Positions 29,256 to 40,953 of a stretch of 64,000 nt of DNA are shown piece by piece. The stretch comes from Calliopum simillimum (taxonomy: Eukaryota > Arthropoda > Insecta > Diptera > Lauxaniidae). The notes beneath the pieces are model-generated. The model was not told the DNA's origin, ran no database searches, and saw only the letters and a list, made by a program, of their open reading frames with translations. The stretch lies in contig OX638370.1 of assembly GCA_951812925.1 (NCBI GenBank), forward strand, positions 1,450,001 to 1,514,000. The letters run 5' to 3'. The translations under genes and the position numbers were made by a program. The first letter of the stretch is position 1. Each line of letters opens with the position of its first letter.

Positions 29256-32200
29256 GATCGGCTAACAAACGATTTCCATGTTGCTTTAGCCGAAGCAAAT
29301 AAGGATAATTCTGAAAAATAATTCCAAATGCATTTTTTTTTCCGGAATCGTATTCACTAATGCATAAAAACTAACGTGTGAAAAGTACATTGCAAAACCG
29401 TATGCCCAAAAAAGTTATTCAATGTCAAAAATTGCGAAAATTAATTTTTTTCATTTATTTCGCTTACGGCTGCAATTACGAAAAAATAGTGGTCGACAGT
29501 TATTTACTGAGTCAACAGTTGTTTAGGTTCAATGATTTACTACGAAAAAGCCTCACCAATTTTTTTTTCTATTACTCATGTTTTAGGAAGTATATCAATT
29601 TACAAAAGTTTTAAAACTTCGCGATATTTATATGTTGTACTTTTTAAATTGAGATAACTCTCGAACGACTAAACGCACAAAAAAAGTAAATATAGACTTG
29701 TGTGTAGAAAATTATTTTTCCTACAAACCATTCTCAGCTCTTTTTTTCGTACGACCTTAGGAGATATTTTTCACAAACCGTTCAAATTTTGAAAAACTAG
29801 TTTTCTAAGGAAACTTCTGGAGCTGTTTCGCTCGACAAAAAAGAACGGGATCTACTTATATACGAAATAATTATCGTTAATTTTTTTTACTTGTATAAAA
29901 AAAGCAAAAACTCGAAAATTTTATTCAAATCACCCAAAAACAGGCGTGTAGCGCTTTTTATTTTTGATAAAAAAAAATTTGAATTTTAAAAATGAAAAGT
30001 CTCTTCAAAAAGCCTTATGAAAATCATCCTACTATCGCTAAAAATTGGGTAGAAAGTCGATAAAGTACTTGAACTTGTTCGAAAATTATATTTTGCATAA
30101 CTATACCATTTCAAAAAATCATTTCAAACTATCAAAATATTTTTGATTTTCCAAAAACTTTCACCGTACTCATATTCCCTAAGTCATAGTTAGTCGGCAG
30201 ATAGCCTTTTACGTCTCCGAAAAATATATTGAGATAAGGATATCTGCATAGAGCTTCCACTTGAGCTTCCGGTCAAGAAATACGTACAAACTCAAAAGTT
30301 TCTCGTATTGGAATTCTTCGCAGTGTAATGGCGTCCAAATATAACACACGTAGTAAGTATCTCGATAATCATTTTATTTTAAAATCCAAAATTTCAAAAT
30401 AGACTTATCAAATTGAAATGAAAAAGACAGATTTATTTAATTTATGATTTTTGAATGTTTTATTTATTTAATTTACTTTCAGTCGTTTCATTACTTAGTC
30501 CTTAGTGTTTAAATATTCGTATTCATTCATGACTTAATGTCTACATACAATTTTGATTAAAATGTTTATTTTACAATTAATATTTAACATTAAATCAGTT
30601 AAACCAACAACTTATAAAAGATAACTATGCATAATAAAAATTTTATATAAAAATTATTTCAAAAATGCAAAAATACACCCAAATGCATACCCGATTTTCG
30701 ATAAAAAAAATTTATTTATTTACAATGCACTAAAATTATGAAATGTCGAGCATATTGCATTGCCCCCAGCGCGATTCTAAGGAAATAACTAAAATTAAAA
30801 TCATTTCTTAATTTTCAATAACAAAGAGAACAATGTTTATTGAATATAATCATTTTATATCGTAATACAATGAATTAGCTTTTAACAAACATTAAAAAAA
30901 AAAATTTTTTTCTTTTGTACATTTTTAAGATGCTCGGTTTTGCTGATTTCTTGAATTCTTTACTTAACTAAAATTTTGCATTGCATTTTGCATTGTTTTG
31001 TGTTTTATTCAAAAGTTTTACAAAATCTAAACATTTTACTTAATTTTGACCTGTCATCACAAAATCTTATAGCATTTAAGTGCTGAAAATATGTTTCATT
31101 TTTGAAACTCTTGTTAGTTTACTTAGAAAGCGGGGTCCTAGAAATTCCAGCATCAAAGCTGCTATAAGCTACTTAGCTCATGGAAAAAACGTGATTGGTC
31201 TTTTCATTTCAACTGTCTGATTTACATTTGTAAGTTTATAAAAGAAAAAAAAAAAAAAAAATCATAAAGTTAAAAAGTACGGTCATTTTTATTTGAAATA
31301 TTTTCAACGTTTCATAATGATTTACTTATTTTGTAGTCACGTGTCAGTCTTATAAAATTGAACACAGGAAAAGAGAAAATAATTAGTAGTTATTATTTGT
31401 ACATTTATTTGATTGTTCTAAACATAAAATTAATATTTATCAATGAGGTAGATATATTTCGTTTCAATTTATATTAACTATTATAATATTTTTGTTTTTT
31501 CTAAGATAATTGTTTTAAAATCAAATTAAAATCTTAAAAAAAACATAATTAAAGAATTTAAAATTTGACTTAAAAAAAGATTTTTTTTTTTAAAGAAATC
31601 ACTGGCTTGTCATAGTTTTGACTATATATATATATATTTTTCTTCGATTAATCTAATTCAAATTAACTAGTAAGAAACATATCCTCTTAAAAAAGTTTTC
31701 ATGCAAATGTCTGATTTGTCAGGTAGGTGTAGCTCTGTAGTTTGCTTAAGTTTTAGTAACTTGCTGCAACTGCTTACCGGTAATCTTAACTTTCACGTTT
31801 CGCTATACTCTTTTTTCGCTTCGGTTTTCAGTCTTATTGAAAATAAATTATAGCCGTATTTAATAGTTATAATTTTATAGGAAACATAATTCAAGCAAAA
31901 TTGCGTATGCGTTACATATCAATGGCTTTTAGAAGAAATATCGTAAGCGATGACAAATGTTTAAGACGATTAACTTATCAGAAACTTTAAGCAAAAAGGT
32001 AATTTTTAATCACTGCTTTTTAAAAGATGAAAAAAGTAGATAATAACTAAAACAATACGTGTAATACTTCTACTCCTTCAATATTTGTTAAAAGTTAAAA
32101 TCATTTCATTAAAAATTATCAGTATTATACTTCATCGGTACAAATATGAACTCGTTTATTCGTTTTCTATACAAGAATTATGCAAATTTTTCTATAATGA

Positions 32201-33625
32201 TTTCTGAAAAGTATTTAACCCTCACGGATTTCTTTAAAATGAATATTTACATAGAAAAAATGTACGAATGAGCTAAAGATTTGATAATAAGTTTTGATTA
32301 AAAAAAAAAAAAAATTTAATTACAAAACTGTAGAAAAACTTTATCACATGCATATACATCAGTCTTATACATTCTATCGAAATCTACCAAATATGGTAGT
32401 TTACTGATGCAAACGCTAGATGCCAACATTTTTTTTACCCATATTGCATTGAAAAATCTGCGAAAAACGTGGTCACCGAAATATATTTTTTCAACATTTG
32501 ACATTTTCTGGTTCTTATGACGTTATTCCGTTCTGTTCCTTCGGAACAACCATTGGTCTTAAGTCAATTGGTTTTATAAAAAAAAGTTAGATAAAATGTG
32601 CAAGCGATCACATACAGAAACACGATTCATGCAACATTTTAAGTACAGCGGCAGTCAAATCTACAAGTTCATATTTGTATCGTAATTGTCGATAGTTAAT
32701 TTTGGTTTTTCTTAAATTTGTTTAGATATTAACATGGCGCTTAATTTTTCTTTTGTTTTGAAATTGCTGGTAGTTCCCCTAATTTGACTAAAATATGAAA
32801 GTGCATTTTACAAAACTAAACCAATCAAATTTAATAACAATTATAGTTTAATTCTTTCTAATAGGTTTTTAGGCACACGGTGATATTTGACAACAAATAT
32901 TTGAATTTAATAATTTTTAACTTTAATCATTTTGTTTTTTGCTAAAACTAAACCTGGTGCATAATTTTTTTTTTTTTAAATATTTCAGCACAATTTATGT
33001 TGCAGGTGCAACATCAAATTTTAGTTTGCTATAACAATTATAGTGGACAAAATACAATACACCAGTTGCTATAATTGAGCATATGTAGTGCAATTTATGT
33101 AGAAAATATGACATTTCATTACGGTTATGTATACATAAAAATTGTCAAATTTAAAGCTTCTGTACCGCAATTATTTCGAATTTAACGAAATTTAAAAAAA
33201 AAAAAAAAAAAATTATTATGTAAAATGTTATCTGACTTACGTTTGACGTAAAGTTTAAATAATATATAACCTCGTCGTTATGTTTCTAAATAAAACGTTT
33301 ATATTACGTTAAAATTAAATATTTTTGATAGAACTTGCAATCCAGTTATTCAGTACTGTGTCTTGGAAAATTACAGAGCCTTAAACAAAATTTACAATTA
33401 AAAAGAAAATATTATATTTAAGTGTCCCTATATTGCACGTATGTAAATTTCCCTAAGCTGAGCTATAAGTTGTCCTGGCTAAAGAAAAACCCGATTCGTT
33501 CGTTCTGCTTTTGCTTAACTTCCCTTACAAACATTTACCACGGCGCAGTGAATCTGTCAACGAGATAAAAATAGTGAATCATAACAACTGTCGGCTGCGT
33601 ATTGCCAAGCCATGGTGAGCATCAA
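29256..33625. other. Long AT-rich stretch, 3' flank of the ribbon-like gene
   Basis: No coding gene supported. 29913-29948 is an inverted copy of 29127-29163 (CACGCCTGTYTTTKGGTGAT), a possible element end. The rest is AT-rich with homopolymer runs. The part next to 33625 should hold the 3' UTR of the ribbon-like gene. Confidence 0.4.
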
Positions 33626-34711
33626 TCAGTCGGCACGTCCTTCGTCGCTTATAATTTCTCGTTTCATAGCACTTTCGCTGATCAAAAGGTCAGCACTGCC
33701 TGTTGCCGCCAGTTTTGCCACAGCACTCATGGGTGGCATAATCACACCACTTCCACCGATTTCACCTCCTCCTCCAACAGCTGTCGTTGCGGTTGGTGGT
33801 GGTGGTGGCGGCGAGTATGGTGTTTCAGGTCTTCTGTGCTCTTCTGGCGAGATGCAGTCTTTCCGTGCTACGGACAGATCTTCAACTTGATCATCTTCAT
33901 CGTCCGCGTCACGTTCGTGATCGCGCCCATGTTCCCTCTCGCGGTTATGTTCGCGTTCAATTTCCACTAATTCACGCTCACGCTCCATTTCTCGATCAAA
34001 AATACGACGTTCTTTCTCGCGTTCTAGCATTAATTCATGCTCAGAACGCGCATATTTCATTGAAAAATTGGGACTAGGTGAGCGTGCTGCATTGCCATTT
34101 GGTCCTGGGCTCGTGGACATGCGATTTACAGCAGCATGAGCAGCGGCAGCCAGCGCCATAGCATGTAAAGCTTCGCGACCGGCAATATCACCGCCTCTAT
34201 TTTCTAGCGCTTGCTGCAAAAAGGCATGGTCCAGTAGCGCAGCTGCATGATGTGGAATGGTGGGAGGCATATGGTGATCAGAGCGGTGATGCTCTTTAGG
34301 AACATGATCGCGTTCATCGCGACCATCATGCATTGACGCTAGCAATGGCTCGGATTGACCATAGGCATGTGAGTAGGGGAATGCAGCTGAGGATTCAACA
34401 TTACTAGGACTACGTTTCATTGTGCGATTCATAGGTCTTCCAGTGGTTATACCTAATTTTTTTACTTTATCGTAGAGGGTTCGTGAGGGAACACCAAACT
34501 TTCGTGACGCTTGCAGAGCGCTCATACCATCACGAACGCACTGTATGGCTGACATAATGTCATTCCGTGTATACTGTTTGTAACGTTTCCACTCCGGTTT
34601 TTGATTATTCGAGCTGGAACCAAAGTTACCACCAAAATTACCTTTAGGATCAAATCCATCATCGTCAAATGAACGATCTGTGTAAGGTGAATGTGGTTCA
34701 TCCGGGTACTT
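33626..34711 (-). CDS. rib: Ribbon-like gene, last coding exon (Pipsqueak HTH)
   Basis: The acceptor is TTTTCCAG|AAGTACCCG. It reads KYPDEPHSPYTDRSFDDDGF, then WKRYKQYTRND and the psq HTH, and ends ISDEGRAD with a stop. Phase 0 with the previous exon (SSDK). The intron is 107 bp. Confidence 0.9.
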   Translation of the reverse strand, partial: KYPDEPHSPYTDRSFDDDGFDPKGNFGGNFGSSSNNQKPEWKRYKQYTRNDIMSAIQCVRDGMSALQASRKFGVPSRTLYDKVKKLGITTGRPMNRTMKRSPSNVESSAAFPYSHAYGQSEPLLASMHDGRDERDHVPKEHHRSDHHMPPTIPHHAAALLDHAFLQQALENRGGDIAGREALHAMALAAAAHAAVNRMSTSPGPNGNAARSPSPNFSMKYARSEHELMLEREKERRIFDREMERERELVEIEREHNREREHGRDHERDADDEDDQVEDLSVARKDCISPEEHRRPETPYSPPPPPPTATTAVGGGGEIGGSGVIMPPMSAVAKLAATGSADLLISESAMKREIISDEGRAD

Positions 34712-37320
34712 CTGGAAAAAAAGAATATGAAAGGCATAGATGATTAGTTGAACTTGTGTTTGTTCTTATCAGCTTAATTCTAAATGCAAATTTCTGGAAT
34801 ATTCTTCGCGAAATTTACCTTATCACTACTGTAATCTGAACCGTTGAAGCTGATATTATTGTTGTGTACCCCAGTAGCGGTGGCTTGCAGCGATGATTTT
34901 TCCGCTGCAGACTTCTCTGGCTTAGAAGCTGGCAACATAAGTGGCATTGGCTGCGAGGAATCGGCTGGGTTACTCTGGGCCAAAACGTTGCGCAGTATTG
35001 GCGTGTCCCGATTCATTAACATACTTGAGATCGACGAAAGCTTTTTGCGCTTTAGTGGATTCATATCAGGTGCGGATTCATATACGGAGCTCAACATGGC
35101 GGCAGCAGCAGCGGCTGATGGCATAACGGGTGAGAGAGGCCATTGGCCACGTTCTCCTCCGCTGGGGCCTGGCTGTGATTGCTGATGAGCAGCTGACTGT
35201 GTTGTCGCCGACGTTTGAGCAGCAGTTGTAGCAGAGGGTCCGGGAGATTTCGAGTATAAATTAGAATATGGCGACTTGTAGCTATTATATGGCGGCGAAG
35301 AGCTACTTGTGGGTGCAGCTGAAGGTGATATATTACTTGATGTTGAGATCACTGATGAGGAATTCATGGCTTCTGTAAGATGATGCTCCTTAGCTCCACT
35401 GCCTGCGCCATTTTGAGGGGTTGTGGATGAAGTGGCAGCCGACGAATAAGGTATACTTGGAGCTGTTGAAGTAGCATACGGATTCCCAGCACGCTCAGCA
35501 TTCTCGTCACTCATTTTGTTAAATTTCTCCTTCAGGTCGGCCATGTCGAAAAGACCTTTTACTTCGAGCTCCTCCGCGATGCGCATTATTTTCGGTATTT
35601 GACTTTGAGTGACATTGACCTCACCAGTGTACATGTACTCTAATAGTGCACGCATTTCAAACGCCTTGACACCGGGAAAAATTATACTGCAGTGATCCAT
35701 TGGCACGTCCTGCAGAATTGACTGGAAATATGGCGAATTTGCAGCGAGTACAACACGGTGCGCCTTAAACTGCACCTGATCGTCAACCACAATTGTGCAG
35801 TCAACATAACTCTCGACTTTGATGAGAGCATCGAGTATCTCGACCAAATTTGATTTGTGATTATTCCATCGCAGACAATAAGTCTGCCCTTCTGTGGATG
35901 TGGGCGGAAGTAGTGGTGGTGGCGGCCCACCCATAGCGGCTGTGAATGCGGCCTGCGTGTTGGGTGTTATTTGTGGTGCCGTTGCGTTCGATTGCAGATT
36001 TGCTGGATACGCCGAACTCAACAGTGATGAAGAGTAATATGCGAGATGTTTGCGTATTTTGAGAGCCAGTTTAATTTCTTTATAAAAGCATGGATCTGAA
36101 ATAGAAAAAAAAAATATGGTCAGAGCGTCAAAATGGAAAAGAAATTAATTTAAAATACTAAACTCGCTCATGGTTGCGCAAAATCAACGTTTCAATAATA
36201 AATGTTTTTGAAAAAAAATTGACTTTTTTGCAAATATTTTCAGAGGAGACTTGATTTTCATACAGAAAAAAATTTAATGCGAAACTTGAAACTGAGCATC
36301 GCACAAACGTCCGCAAAGTATGAAATGTAAAGTGTTTGAATTTTACTTCAAAAAAGAACGAGTTTTATTATTCGAAGCTATTTGAAGAAATAAAAGCATT
36401 GGAAAACTTAAATCGCAATAGGTAACTTTCTTTATCAGAAAAAAAAAATTACTCCCACGACGAACACAAAACAAAAATAAAAAACAAATAAAATTTATTG
36501 AAGACTTGAGATAGAAGGACCAGTTATATCCTTACTGATTCTTATTGTCAATGGCCATTGTGCAGGTTTTGCAATAAATTAGAAAAAAAAATCTGAAATT
36601 TTGCATTTGAATAGAATTCAATAAGACAAAAGGTCTGGGCTGTGAAAAAAGTGTGTACAAAAATAAAGTTTTGAAAAAAACTTTTCTCCTTTCGCCACTT
36701 CAATACTATTGTACAACTAGGTACTCCGAAGTTAAGTGTTGAACAGAATGATGAAGCTGTAGTATGCCGCTGTAGTACAGAATGTAGTGTAGCAGACGAT
36801 GAAGCGCTTCGAGAATTTCTATGAACAGAATGGAAAAGTTTGCTGCTTATGGAATAGAGTTACCAATCTTATTTCGTTATAAAAATTGCATAAATTTTAA
36901 AACTACCCAAACTTTTAAAACTTAAAATTATTTTCATAATTTTATTTGCTGCTCTTTTTTATGAAATTATAATGAATTTAGCGCTAAATTAACCTTTAAA
37001 TCATTAAATAATTTTTACAAATTTATTTTCATCTATTCGGTAACATTGTTCTTCTGTCAAAAAGCATGCAGCAAGCGACAAAGTTGAAAAGTTCGAACTT
37101 TGTACTACGCCGCAAGCTTCAGCTACAGCGATAACTTCACATTGTGTTGACGAGTATTAAAATATGTGTAGTCAACTTTTGACAGTTCGTCGCTTACTTC
37201 GTACTTCAAGCTTCAGCTACACATTCTGTTTCAGCAGTTATAAGGAATAAGTGGCCTATGATATTTACCTTGGCTTAGTGTACAATCTGCTTCAATCATA
37301 AAACTCTTAAGTGCCACCAT
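33626..37320 (-). CDS. rib: Ribbon-like BTB and Pipsqueak-domain transcription factor, three exons
   Basis: The inferred model is complement(join(33626..34711,34819..36095,37269..37320)), 804 aa. A BTB/POZ domain at about residues 89-194 (TYCLRWNNHKSN, FKAHRVVLAANSPYFQ, LLEYMYTGEVNV) mediates dimerisation. A Pipsqueak HTH at about 490-530 (DIMSAIQCVRDGMSALQASR, KFGVPSRTLYDKVKKLG) binds DNA. The linker SVYESAPDMNPLKRKKLSSI with TPILRNVLAQSNPADSSQP is as I remember in Drosophila Ribbon, a nuclear factor needed for tube morphogenesis. The C-terminus has EALHAMALAAAAHA, charged repeats and VEDLSVARK. An alternative start is the Met at 35934 (MGGPPPPLLPP), which needs only two exons. The name rests on recalled similarity; the family is certain. 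Confidence 0.88.
34819..36095 (-). CDS. rib: Ribbon-like gene, BTB exon
   Basis: The acceptor is CTATTTCAG|ATCCATGC and the donor GATAAG|GTAAA. The frame is open from the first base and includes PCFYKEIKLALKIRKHLAYY before the region upstream of the BTB domain. There is no Met before MGGPPPP at 35934, so the upstream part is coding only if exon 1 at 37269-37320 is used. Confidence 0.88.
36732..37242. mobile_element. MITE in intron 1 of the ribbon-like gene
   Basis: The left end TTAAGTGTTGAACAGAATG and the right end, read inversely TTATAACTGCTGAAACAGAATG, are imperfect TIRs of about 20 bp. Subterminal AAGCTTCAGCTACA words appear in both orientations. The middle is AT-rich and non-coding. It sits 27 bp from the inferred first exon. 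Confidence 0.5.
37269..37320 (-). CDS. rib: Ribbon-like gene, small first coding exon (inferred)
   Basis: ATG at 37320-37318 is preceded in frame by a stop (TGAATA). It encodes MVALKSFMIEADCTLSQ plus one base, then the donor CAAG|GTAAAT. That base plus AT of the BTB exon gives Asp, and the frame continues PCFYKEIKLALKIRK. The perfect phase and the open upstream frame of the next exon support it. It is too short to be sure without transcripts. Confidence 0.6.
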
Positions 37321-39914
37321 TATTCAGGTTTAAGGGAAAAACAAAACTAGAAAAGTCTTAAATCAGTGTAAATTCAAATTTTTAAAAACCTTAAATCTGA
37401 ATTATCTCAAAACCTACTTAGACCATTAAAGAATTCAATTGCAGCGCGTAACGAACTTTCCAATCGAAATGACAAGCATTTTTCTTGAACGCTCGCACCC
37501 GATTCTTTAAAAGTTTGAAAAAAAGAGGAAAAAACTGCATATGCGTTAAAAAATAGGCAAAAATGATAAAAGAAATGAAAAGTTTTTGTGTGCAACGCAC
37601 TTCAAAATTCAAACATCCCCCAAATTGCGTTTCGCGGTTCAACGCTGACGAATGCGTTCAATTTTCTTGTTTTTCTTGCCCTCCCGGCTTCTTTTTAATG
37701 AGGGCAGAAGTACACAAAAAAAGGCGCTTCCTTGCTGCTTTGCAATATTTTTTCGCCGTTGTTTATATTCCACTATTGTTTTTTTTTTTTGTCGGAAAAT
37801 GTGCGTTTTTTATTTTAGTCTGCCATGCAGCATAAATGTAATACATAAAAAAAGTGGACGCCATGCGAAAATTAAAAAAAAACAGGCTTTAAAAATAGGG
37901 GTGGAAGCATGAAGCTTCATGTTGGTGTGTGTGCTAATGCTTAGCATAATCACATGTATTGAAGTAGCGAAAAAATTGAAAAGCCCAACAAAATTTTCCA
38001 TGTTAAGAAAACGTTTTTTACCGATAAATATGCAAAATTTGTTGATATAAATTGCAAAGGATATCTCTCTAATTTAAATTTTGAAGATAGTATCTGGATA
38101 TAAATGCATGGGCAAGAGGGGAGCTGGGATGGTCACAGCCCATCCCATAAAATGTATTTCCCACCCTAGAAAAATCGCCAATCAAGTGTTTATCAAAACA
38201 GAATCCTTTCTGTGACTGATCAATCGGCCGGATGTATACCCCTCACCCCGTTCCAAGGAAAACACCCGACTTCATAGAAAAACCTTCTAGTCATATCATT
38301 GTCCCAATTCTCTTCTGTCACACTTTGCTCCATACAATACAAATCAATGACAAACTGGGTGTTAGTATCCATCAGGTGAAGGTCTACATATATGTAAAAA
38401 TCGGCATGGTTACGAACCTCAAAAAAAATTTTTCGATACATATTTATCGGTGAAAACAAAGTTCAACATACCTCAGAAACTAAACTAGGTAGATAGATCC
38501 ATCCTGACAACATCATTAGAAAGATCATGTTTCAAAACCTATGAAACAAGTCTTTAGTCAAAACAAAACTACTTATATGGTTCATAGGTCAAAATGTCAA
38601 AAATCGTCCATTGACAAAAATGTCAATGACAATGTCAGATTTTGTTAATTTGGATGACCTTAATGGAACAATTAAAAATGTTCCAAATTCAATGATTTTC
38701 CAGCACTAGTTAGATAAAAAAGCCTCTTATTATGTAAATGAACTCAAAACAGAATGAAAATGTGATTATCAGCTAAGTAGATAACGATTATCAAACATGA
38801 GCTATTAAAATGTTCACAAAATCTATATTTTTTAACTTGCATAATTCTCGCACTTCAAGTCGTCCATGCAATGCTTTCCAAACATTTTTTTGTGAAAAAA
38901 TGTTTTAATATCCGGGATAGAACATATTATTCTTTTTATTTCATTATCTATATATTAAAACAAAAGACACAAATATGTCCTACCTTTTTAACTATGTTAG
39001 AAATGGAGCACGACTTTGAATTAAACACCATTAGAAAGGTATTTATGTGTAAATGTGCACAAAGTTAAATTTATTTTGATATTTTGCCATTAAGCCAGGT
39101 AAAATTAAATATTAATAACGACAAAATACGCGGTCACACAGATCTGAAGAGAAGATACAGCACAAAGAGAAAGAAAAATAGCTGACTTCATGTTTTTTGT
39201 TTTCTTTTCGTTTCACATTTGTCATTGTACCAGGAATGATAAATGAGTTTTTCTATTATGTACCAAATAGCAAAAAAAGGACCAAAACTGTCCAAAAAGT
39301 GCCAAAACTATTTAATACATTTGTGGTCAAATTCAAGTATGCCTAAAAGTGAAAAAAATTTTTCAAAAAAATTATATTTTTCGTAGTTGATTTACCATTC
39401 TTCTTATGTAGGGAAAATGCGGACAGATTTCAGCTCGATATCTTTAAGACTACGACTGCAATCGAATTAAGTGCTTCCAGAAAGGTAAAATCTGACAATG
39501 TGACTATTGATTTTGACAATATTTACAAGCTTATGAGATTTTTGAGGCATTTACTCGTTTTAAGGAATACCCTCATTGTTTTTCTTTAAACTTAAAAATT
39601 GTATGCCAAAATTGCATACTTTACGTCAAGTTAGAACTAAAATAAGTCCAATTTTAAAACAACATAGTCTTTTTTTTAAATCCATCGTTATCGAAATTTT
39701 AAATCGAATCATAACAATAGATGTATTTTTTTTAAATCACACATGCGGTTCCTCATAGAGACTTGATACACGTAATAATGGTTGAACAGATAGTAAACTC
39801 TATACTTTTTACATTCTCTTTGGTCTATTCATAACCCAAGACGATATGTTCATAGGATATAAATGAAAAAAAAAAACTAGTAAGGGTGTTACCTTTGGCC
39901 TGGCCAAACATTAG
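37321..39914. other. 5' flank or first intron of the ribbon-like gene
   Basis: No coding gene supported. 37600-37700 and 38100-38450 have higher complexity than the neighbourhood but no family signature. Confidence 0.35.
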
Positions 39915-40772
39915 ATACCCTACACAGCAGTATTTTGAAAGTTTTGCTTATATGGGAGGTGTGTGAAATTTGGTTGGATTATCTCAAAAAATGTTTTCAG
40001 TATAGCGTTTTCAACCTTTTGCATGTATGGGAGGTGCCACGCCCTCTTGTCCCAATTTACCCAGTTTGTTCTCAGAGTTTGATTTATTAAAGTAATGTCA
40101 AACTGATACAACAAGATTCTTAATATAATCTTATAAATTATAGTACCAGCTTCATGAATTAGGAGAAATATATCACATAGTTAGTACGATAAAGCTTAAG
40201 TTGTTAAAAATATAGTGTATTATTTCTTAAATAAATCACAATTGAACTTATAGTTCTTAGCATTTGAGTGAAATTTGGTTGGATTATCTCAAAAGCTGTT
40301 TTCAGTATAGCGTTTTGAACCTTTTGCTTATATGGGAGGTGCCACGCCCTCTTGTCCAAACTCACCCAGTTTTTTCACAGAGTTTAAACTTATAGTTTTT
40401 AGCATTTGAGTAAAATTTATTTTGAGTATCTCAAAAAACGCTTTCAGTATAGCGTTTTGAAATTTTTGCTTATATGGGAGGTGCCACGCCCTCTTGTTCG
40501 AATTCTTCTGGTTTTTGTTCAGAACTTGCGCTTACAATTCGTAGTATTTATATGTATTTTGGTTGCATTATCGTGAAAAAAACTCAAAAAGTTGCATTTT
40601 GAATATATTTTTTGTATGGGCGGGAGGCGTGTCCGTTGACCGATTTCGCTCATTTTCAATCCCCCGAGCTAACTTTGACGCCAAAGGCTGTGCACCAAAT
40701 TTCATTGAATTATCTTGCTTAGTTTTCCCAGAAAGTGTATTTCCACACACAGCCAGCCAGCCAGCCAGCCAC

Positions 40773-40816
<44 letters not shown>

Positions 40817-40953
40817 ACAGACAGACGGACATGGCTATATCGACTCAGGAGGTGACGCTGATCAAGAATATATATACTTTTCTATATCTGCTACGCCTCC
40901 TTCTCTGCGTTACAAACGGAAGGACAAAGAGAATATACCCTGGGTGTAGGGTA
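39915..40953 (+). mobile_element. mini-me/INE-like non-coding element, copy A
   Basis: It starts ATACCCTACACAG and ends, inversely, ATACCCTACACCCAGGGTAT. Inside, a unit of about 142-150 bp recurs (AAATTTGGTTGGATTATCTC and TATGGGAGGTGCCACGCCCT at about 40020, 40335, 40475). Near the right end lie the core GACATGGCTATATCGACTCA and TGATCAAGAATATATATAC, preceded by a CCAG/AGAC microsatellite. This matches mini-me elements of flies, whose GTCY and TA proto-microsatellites flank a conserved core. Confidence 0.7.
40750..40830. repeat. (CCAG)n-(ACAG)n microsatellite
   Basis: About 17 CCAG-type units with one CCAC interruption, followed by three AGAC units and GGAC. It sits in the GTCY slot of a mini-me-like element. 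Frames reading SQPASQPA here are artefacts. Confidence 0.9.

Noticed and set aside
33602..34077. Plus-strand frames opposite the ribbon-like last exon
   Set aside because: They are antisense shadows of a conserved coding exon.
34844..35185. 113-codon plus frame
   Set aside because: Antisense shadow of the BTB exon linker.
38220..38459. 79-codon minus frame with mixed composition
   Set aside because: It looks less random than its neighbours but shows no domain, splice context or repeat partner; left unassigned.
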